Part shown: one piece after another, positions 57,296 to 64,000 of the stretch | How the letters are laid out: every line of letters begins with the position of its first letter | How positions within the stretch are numbered: position 1 is the first letter of the stretch | From: Petaurus breviceps papuanus | Taxonomy: Eukaryota; Chordata; Mammalia; Diprotodontia; Petauridae | Length of the DNA stretch: 64,000 bases | Reading direction: 5' to 3' | Assembly (NCBI GenBank): GCA_028583685.1 | Contig: JAMXIF010001194.1 | Coordinates: forward strand, 21,988,313-22,052,312 | Notes under the pieces: generated by a model | Seen by the model: the letters and a program-made list of their open reading frames with translations, nothing else | The model's database searches: none | What the model was told of the DNA's origin: nothing | Program-made: the position numbers and the translations under genes

Positions 57296-57615
57296 TAATC
57301 TCTTTAATATGTATGTTTTTTAGCTAAAACTTAAATGAGCCAATATTTGATTGCAAGATCAAGAAAGAGACTTTCGACACACAGGATCATATTAGACTGA
57401 GTCTTGTCCTTCAGACTACTTCCCCTACCCATAGATCAGTAATTCAAAGGACTATTATTTCTTTAGTAATAACTCCCTCCATCAGAGTCAGATTACAACT
57501 CTTGTATGACTTGGTATATAAGCCACAGAGAGTTACTAGAAATTCAGAGAGGTTAAGTAACATGCCCATGGTCACATAGCTAATGTTAGAAGTGGGGTTT
57601 GAACCTAAGACTTCT

Positions 57616-58041
57616 TTTTTTTTAATTTACTTTTATTTTACAAGATTCAGTTCCACAATCCCTTGATTTTCAAATTTTCTCCCCCTTCCTCTCCTCCCCA
57701 CTTCCCCCCTCCCCATGGTGGCAAGAAGTCTGATATAGGTTCTACAAATAAAATAGGTTCTTCACATTAAACATTAGTCAAGTTGTAAAGAAGGATTACA
57801 ACCAATGGAATGAACAATGAGAAAAGGAACTAAACAAAACAAAAAGAGAGAGAGTAAGAGAGTAAGTTTGCTTCAATCTGTATTCAGACTCCATAAATCT
57901 TTCTCTGTATGTGGAGAACTTTTTTCATCATGAATCCTTTGGAGTTGTCTTATAACCTTGCATTGCTGAGATGAATCCAGTCTATCAAAGCCAGTCATCA
58001 CAGATATGATGTGTCTGTAATTGTGTACAATGTTCTCCTGT
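57616..58041 (-). mobile_element. L1 LINE 3' end, 5' truncated
   Basis: Marsupial-type L1 3' untranslated region on the minus strand: poly(T), then ttgattttcaaattttctcc, gtcaagttgtaaagaagg, tttgcttcaatctgtattc, tcatgaatcctttggag, gtgtacaatgttctcctg. The 15-bp duplication has one mismatch (gaacctaagacttct at 57601-57615, gaacctaaaacttct at 58042-58056). It is inserted in a reverse MIR (about 57540-58090). Confidence 0.85.
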
Positions 58042-58200
58042 GAACCTAAAACTTCTTAACCCCAAGTCCAGCCCCCTATCCACCAGTCCCTGAAAGCTGA
58101 CATTAACCAGCTGCTGAGACAGTTTGATATAATTACTCTAAGTACTGGAATTGGACTCAGGAAGAACTAGATTCAAATTCCATCCCAATACTAGCTCTGT

Positions 58201-58213
58201 GTGCGTGCGTGAG

Positions 58214-58257
<44 letters not shown>

Positions 58258-58258
58258 T
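58201..58258. repeat. (GT)n microsatellite
   Basis: About 40 pure GT bases after a gtgcgtgcg start. 58560-58690 is an L3/CR1-like 3' end and 58770-58920 a MIR fragment, both + strand. Confidence 0.95.
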
Positions 58259-59104
58259 GTTTAAGCAAAAAACAAAAAATCCAAAGTAATCCTCCCAGGA
58301 AATGGCAAACTCTGTTTGACATGGAAATCACAGAAATCATTGTGACAAACAGCTTTTTGCACAGTTGAGAGGATCTAGCATGTCTGCTTGGGGAATGAAA
58401 ACTTCTTTCCTCCAAAAGAACATGTCAGTAAAACATCTCATCAGTGTCAGGCATCTGTTTAAGACTTCCTGGACATCATGTTGATAATTAAGCTAATGTG
58501 CAAAGGCTATTCTGTGTGGATTGATAAATTAATGAGCATAAAACAGTTTGAGTATGAAAGCATCTTGTGAATTGTGTCCTAATGATCAAGATTTGCCTCA
58601 AGCAAGCCCCTAGATCTGACCATTAGTGGGAGATTAGATGATCTCTAAGGTCTGTTTTGACTTGAAAATTCCATGACTCTTAGCCCTGGGTCTCGGACAA
58701 TTTGATTGAAAGATTTTTAGTGATGAGATTTCTGTCAATTGTAGGAAACATACGGCATAATAAAAAAAAAAAAAGCACTGGATTTGGAATCAGAGGACCT
58801 GAGTTTAAATCCTGACCCTGCCCTTAACTAGTTGGGTATACATAAGCAGTTTCCTCATTGTACTAGTTGTACTAGATGACCCCAAGATACTTCTAGTTCT
58901 AGCATTCTGTAATTCCGTGTTCCTTTAGAAACGAATATAGGTTTCGGTTTTAAGAAGGGATGCCCCATTCCAGAAGGGCTGATAAAAGATCAGTGAGCAT
59001 TTATTAATATACCAATGTCTTCTATCAGTACTTGCCTTCAAGAAGCTTGCACTCTAACATACAGCATATATGAGACATATACAGGGCAGGCACAAGGTAA
59101 CCTT

Positions 59105-59280
59105 GGATGGTACATGTCAACTCTGAAAATAAATGACCAAAGAGTGACAGAGGTTATGCAACTGCTGCTAATTCTGAAAAATAAAATACCAGAAGTTATC
59201 ACAACCACAGCTGGCTCTGAAAAATATCAAAGAACTCACACAGGTTATCGCAACACAGTTAACTCTAAAAAATAAGATAA
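59105..59280 (+). repeat. Degenerate ~45-bp tandem repeat
   Basis: Four related units start near 59110, 59153, 59195 and 59244 (gttatcacaac ... actctgaaaaataaa). The 86-residue frame 59015-59275 spans them but resembles no protein family. Confidence 0.5.
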
Positions 59281-60054
59281 AAACAAAATAAAAAATAGAG
59301 ATAATAGTGGTCATAAGCAAAAAGCTTGCTATATTCCATTAGAGGAGAGAAATTAGACATATGTGCCAGGGCCTCCTCTAGGAGGACACCCCGCCTTGAG
59401 TCAAACCTTGGTAAATAGTGAGGTCAAACCTTGATAAATATAGCAGTAGCTAAATTGTTACTGTAGCCATAACAATGTGGGGTAACAGCAACAAGACAAA
59501 TTTGATTCACAGCAGAGTTTCATGACCGGAACATGGCTCCTACAGGTGTTGATCTGAACTCAGGGACCACCTAGGGCTGGTAGGAACAATTCTGGGATTT
59601 TTGCTAGGGTAAAGAGTTCATCCAGAGGATGAGTACTAAGGATTGTTGTTAAGCCAAGCTCAGGGCTCAGTTTGCTTGCTGGGCCTTAGCTCTGAAAAAC
59701 AGGGTGTCTCCCAATAGTAAAAAGAGAGAAGTAAAAAGAGAGGCATAGTCTGAGCATGGGGATCCTGATATCCTGATACCGTAGAAGACATTCACAGAGA
59801 GTAGGAGGTAGGGGAGAGGTACAGAGTTCTCCAAGAAAGATCTCCTACAAAAGGTAGCACCTTAGCACTTGAATCTTGTTGGGAGTTGGTGATCCTAAGA
59901 AGCAGAATTGAGGAAGGGAAGCATTAATTATATGGAAGACTTAATATATCTCTAATACTTCACAGATTCTGAACACTACTCAGGGAACTGGCATGGCCTC
60001 CAGTGAGGATCTATGAAATGCCATGGACACAAGATGAGACAGCATGAGAAGGCA
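59281..60054. other. Intergenic stretch, nothing recognised
   Basis: No assignable feature, apart from weak similarity of about 59790-59940 to an ancient dispersed repeat also seen near 9.5 and 13.9 kb. Confidence 0.45.
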
Positions 60055-60415
60055 TGGGGGAGTTTTAATCTATATTCACTATTTGACAAAAACTTCTGGG
60101 AAAACTGGAAAAGTTTGACAAAAACTATGTATAGACCAACATCTCATGCTGTATACAAGAAAGGTCAAAATGGGCATGTGACATATAGGTAAAGAATGAT
60201 ATCATAAGCAAATTAGGGGAATATGGAAAATTTTGCCTGTCAGATCTATGGATAAGGGAAGAATTTATGACCAAACAAGAGACAGAGAAAATTACAGAAT
60301 ATAGTACTCATTATTTTGATCACATTAAATTAAAAAGGGTTTGCATAAAAAAAAAAAAAAACTAATTCAGCCAAAATTAGAAGGAAAACAGGAAACTGGG
60401 GAAATTAATCCAAAT
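60055..60415 (+). mobile_element. L1 ORF2 C-terminal fragment
   Basis: Sequence such as ctgggaaaactggaaaag, tagaccaacatctcatgc, aggtcaaaatgggcatg, tcataagcaaattagggg and gtcagatctatggataaggg encodes broken L1 ORF2 text (LSDLWIREEFMTKQETEKI). Both ends are missing and the frame is interrupted. Confidence 0.8.
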
Positions 60416-61729
60416 AGTGAAGTCAAGTTATTCAACTGCCTGAGTAACCCTTGATCTGTTGTATGGCTTGTATCACACAGATGCTGATGAGAGGGGGGGA
60501 AAAAGTCTATTAAAAAATGTTCTTTTCCTGATTAGCTTTCCCATAGCCTAAGTGCTTTGAAATATGTGGAAGTTACTTGCAGAACCTCCCAATACTGGAC
60601 AGGCCAGGACCCTCAATTGAGAATGTTGCACTTTAAAAATCCAAAGCATTGTTGCTTGTTTGAGAGTCACTGCCATAATCTTGCGATTTGACACTTTTTA
60701 CCCTGTTCTGGAGGAATAACAGTTATAGTTGGTTTTTTTTTTGATGAGCAGCATGAAACTTGTCCCAAGGCAGCCCATGAGAAGTGAGCACAATTATTCC
60801 ATAGCAGAGTGAGGGCCCTTTAAAATACTGTTTGCACACTTTACAGAAGGGTTTAATGCCAGGGAACAGAAAATCGATCATTGTACCTGGCACAAGGGCT
60901 ATTCATAAAATAGGAAATTTACTGTTTGGTGGAGACATGGCAGCCTTTTTCCTCTTCCTTTTCTTTCTACAAATTCCAAATGCATGGACCCGAAAGAAAG
61001 CAAACCCCCCGGCAGTGATAAACCTAAGAAAAGGAAAATCGCGTTGCAAAAAGTCAAAAGCTCTCCATCAAATCCCTCCTGCAGTAGGCAACAAACTCAG
61101 GAAAAAAAAAAAAACATTTTTTCTTAAAATACCATTTCCTTTAGCTCCAAAGAAAGAAATATGATGATGAATGAAGATAATATATTTTGCTTTTACCCTT
61201 AAACTATCTTTGGGTTTCAGTGTGTCCAAAGCAGTTTCCCAAGATTTCATCTCTCTTAAGCTTCCCACTGATTACAACAAAGATCTAGGTCTCTCTGCCC
61301 AGTTTCTCCAATGATATCTGATTGAAATGATGAAAACCCTATCATTTCCATTGTCAGAGACTTATTGCCTTTGTGTTTTGAGTCATTTTAATGAAAATGA
61401 ACATTGTAAATATAAAACATTACAAATAAAATGTTTTCCATTTCAGTCAAAAAGAAAAAAAGAGTCACTGCCAGTGTTCCTTCCTGCACTCCTGCCATCT
61501 CCTCAAGGGGACATCAGCCAATTTGCTCTATCCCAGAAAAGGCAAAACACAAGCAATAGGGAGCGGAGATCAGGGAGAGACTGTGGATGAAAAGGAAAGC
61601 CAATAAATGGAGGTTAAAAACGTGATGGCACTATCTAAAGGCAGATCCGAGTCACCCAGCGGCTCACTGGGCATGCTTGAAGAAGTGAACATTAAACCAG
61701 AAGAAGCATAGAGATAGCCTGACAAGGCA
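60416..61729. other. Intergenic stretch, nothing recognised
   Basis: No gene or nameable repeat. The 110-residue Lys-rich frame at 60832-61164 has no known domain and ends in an A-run artefact. Confidence 0.45.
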
Positions 61730-62110
61730 AGAAAAGCTTGGAACATGAAGTTAGAGGACGCTGGTTCAAATCCTGGCTTTTCCACTTACTACCTTTGTTC
61801 CCCCCGGGGAAGAAAACTTAACCTCTCTTGTTCCTCTATAAAACAGGGGGCTTGAACTCCAGGGTTATTCCCAGTTCTAAATCTATCTTCCTAAAAGGCT
61901 GTCCCTGAGAAACATAAATTCTTTGAATATTGGAGCTGGAAGGGACTTTAGAAATCATCTTAATCCAATCCCCTCATATTTCAGGTAAGGAAACTGAGGT
62001 CTAAAAAGGGAAAGGGATTTGTCCATATTCGCACAGTTCCTTGGGACCAGAATCAGAACTAGAATATAGGTCTCCTGACTCCAGGTCCACAGTCTTTTCC
62101 AATGTACCAT
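61730..62110. mobile_element. MIR (+) and L3/MIR-like (-) fragments
   Basis: 61735-61890 is a + strand MIR (ggttcaaatcctggc, ccacttactacc). 61925-62105 is a dispersed fragment (ggagctggaagggactttag, aggaaactgaggtct). 62111-62795 is unassigned. Confidence 0.6.
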
Positions 62111-62799
62111 GTGGAAATGACTAATCCTGTCAGGCTGGTCACATTGCTCTCCATCTCCCCTCCAGGGGTTTGCTGGGATCTCAGGGTACTAATAATCACA
62201 TTATCATTTTGTTGTGGTTGCAATGGGGAGGGAGCATGGTCATTACATCCTGTCTTCCCTCATTGAGGTGGCTTTTCTATAAGGAGGCTGGCAAGAATGA
62301 ATTGTGAGCACGAGGTAATTTCTTTTTGTACTAGGTCCATTGTGCTTTTAAATACTTTTTCTTCTGAATGAAGGAGTATCTTTTGTTTTGATGTAATAAA
62401 CTGTCTCACTGACAATAAACCTGGCAGGATCATCTTAAAAAGCTTTTTCAAGAGGAGCAGAGATGAACGAATCAAACCAGCACCTCCTGGAAAATAGCAA
62501 CAAAGAAGCTTTCTTCCTGCCCATTCCCATTTAATTGTGGGCTGCACACAAGAAAAATTTTTTTTAAACCAAACACTTTTTTCTTCTCTTTTTAACCCCG
62601 CGTTGCTCCACTAAAAAGTAGAAAAATTTTCTACAAGGGCAAAAGTTGGGTAGAGGGGGGAAGAGCTGCAGGATTTCAGTCCCTCTCTTCTTTGCAAAAG
62701 TGCAGGACTATGGATAAGAAACATCAAACATGTGATCAGAGTCAGGTGATGTGTTGTCTAGCTTTGTTGCAGCACTTTTTTCCCCCCTTTTAAATTTTT

Positions 62800-62930
62800 T
62801 TTTTGGAGGGGAAAGGCAAGGCAATTGGGGTTAAGTGATTTGCGCAAGGTCACACAGCTAGTAAGTGTGGCAAGTGTCTGAGACTGGATTTGAGCTCAGG
62901 TTCTTCTGACTTCAGGGCCAGTGCTATTTT
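62800..62930 (-). mobile_element. Marsupial tRNA-like SINE (A type), reverse
   Basis: ttttggaggggaaaggcaagg, caattggggttaagtgattt, gcgcaaggtcacacagctag, ggatttgagctcagg. Confidence 0.88.
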
Positions 62931-63143
62931 TTTATACAAGGATTAGTTTGCTGGTATCAGAATAGGGAAGAATATATTTAGAAAAGAGTGAAGTAACAAC
63001 AAAAGATATCCTTAAAACTTAAAAGAAAAAAAGGAGAAAAAGGTGAGAGTAAAGTCAGTGTGGAAGAAAAAGAGCTGGGTTTAGAATCAGGAGATTAATT
63101 TAAATCTGGCCTTTGCCCAACTACAATCTAAGTGACCTTGGGG

Positions 63144-63703
63144 GAGTAGAAGCACGACCTTCCCGCGGCTCCAGCTTCCACCTTCCCCAATCCATGTAAA
63201 AAGGGGACTCTAAACAAACTTTGGAGCTGCAGAACCCACATAATGACACAGAGAAGCTAACCTCCCGCTGAGGACAGCCCGGCAGGCCAGCAGGAATCGG
63301 CCAGCACAGCGCTCTGAGAGCCGAGCCCAGCCCCACCCCTAGGCTTTAGCCCCAGGGCGGGCCTGACCAGCTGCCGGCCAGAGGGACCTGAGATCAGCAG
63401 CAGCTGTGGCCATTTCCAGATTTATCAACACATGGATGCAAAGGACAAGGTGAGAGGCCAGTGCAGTCTGGACTTTGAGACCAGTAAGTGGGAGTGTGTG
63501 GCTTTTACCCCTGGGCAAGAAAAAAAACCAGAGTTGAATAGAAAATTTGACATTCAGATACAAGAAGCAAGAGAAGCATGAGAAGGTAAACAGGGAAAAG
63601 AAATCATAAGGAACTTATCAAAGTTGAGCTATTAACATTCCTACATGGAAAAACAATAATTGTAACTTATGAAACTTTTCTCAGTAGTTGAAGGGATTAG
63701 AAA

Positions 63704-63742
<39 letters not shown>

Positions 63743-64000
63743 TATATATGAGGATATATGGGCATATGAATACATATGTGAATGTGTGTATATATGTTTA
63801 CAGGTATACATAGAGGGCACAGGACCAATTTAACAGGAAGGGATGATACTTAAAAGGTGAAATTAAGAGGTGAGAGGAATATAATGAGAGGAGATGGGGA
63901 GAGACAGATTGGGGTAAACTATCTCATACAGAAGAGGCAAGGGAAAATGGTTACAATGGAGGGGAAGAATAGGAAGGCAAAAGGGAATGGGTCAACCTTA
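63144..64000 (+). mobile_element. Second HAL1-like copy, ORF1 mostly deleted, runs off the edge
   Basis: It starts at gagtagaagcacgacc, about 20 bases inside the start of the 20267-23281 element, and follows its 5' leader to about 63518 (ttacccctgggcaag). There it jumps to the last codons of ORF1 (aaaccagagttgaatag, stop TGA 63579-63581) and continues along the 3' region to the window edge. About 1.3 kb (most of ORF1 and some leader) is missing. An A-rich microhomology (gaaa) at the join and no GT donor suggest deletion rather than splicing. A TA microsatellite has grown at 63706-63740. The 3' end lies outside the window. Confidence 0.85.

Overview
This is a mammalian, almost certainly marsupial, intronic and intergenic window. 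Two things show this. It carries the last three coding exons of the neurotensin receptor 1 gene (NTSR1). It is also packed with tRNA-like SINEs whose heads and B boxes (GAGTTCAAATC, then the CAGACACTTAACACTTAC type of body) and RTE-type tails are typical of marsupials, together with MIR/CORE-SINEs, L2, L3/CR1, marsupial-type L1 and half-L1 (HAL1) sequences. The species cannot be fixed from this window alone.

Gene layout: NTSR1 runs on the + strand. Exon 1 lies upstream of the window. Exon 2 is 7147-7348 (TM5, third intracellular loop), exon 3 is 40920-41010 (TM6, third extracellular loop) and exon 4 is 45160-45409 (TM7, helix 8, C-tail, stop). The reading phase is continuous over all three exons (180 residues) and every splice site is GT-AG. 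The second intron is about 33.6 kb and the third about 4.1 kb. No other protein-coding host gene could be supported in the remaining 18 kb downstream.

Region by region: 1-7 kb is intron 1, with MIRs, RTE-tailed SINEs and an L3 relic. 8-19 kb holds nested SINEs, a full-length 7SL RNA retropseudogene, a minisatellite split by a SINE, a SINE dimer and a palindromic MITE. 20.3-23.3 kb is a full-length 3.0-kb HAL1 retrotransposon (minus strand) with a perfect 16-bp target duplication, an almost open ORF1 and no ORF2. Inside it is a SINE carrying a striking run of T-to-C changes. 25.5-32.3 kb has an LTR-like repeat, a pile-up of SINEs at one target site containing a mariner-type MITE, and a hAT MITE. 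33.6-37 kb is a broken L3/CR1 LINE with later insertions, followed by a solo LTR (37078-37613). 46-64 kb is intergenic: L2, L3, SINEs, fossil retroviral LTRs in opposed orientation (54.3-57.3 kb), L1 pieces, and a second HAL1-like copy at the right edge that lacks most of its ORF1.

The observations most worth a second look are the hypermutated SINE inside the HAL1 element (a possible RNA-editing fossil), the paired and stacked SINE insertions, and the loss of one of the two helix-8 cysteines in the NTSR1 tail. All repeat boundaries were set by eye and are approximate unless a target duplication is given.
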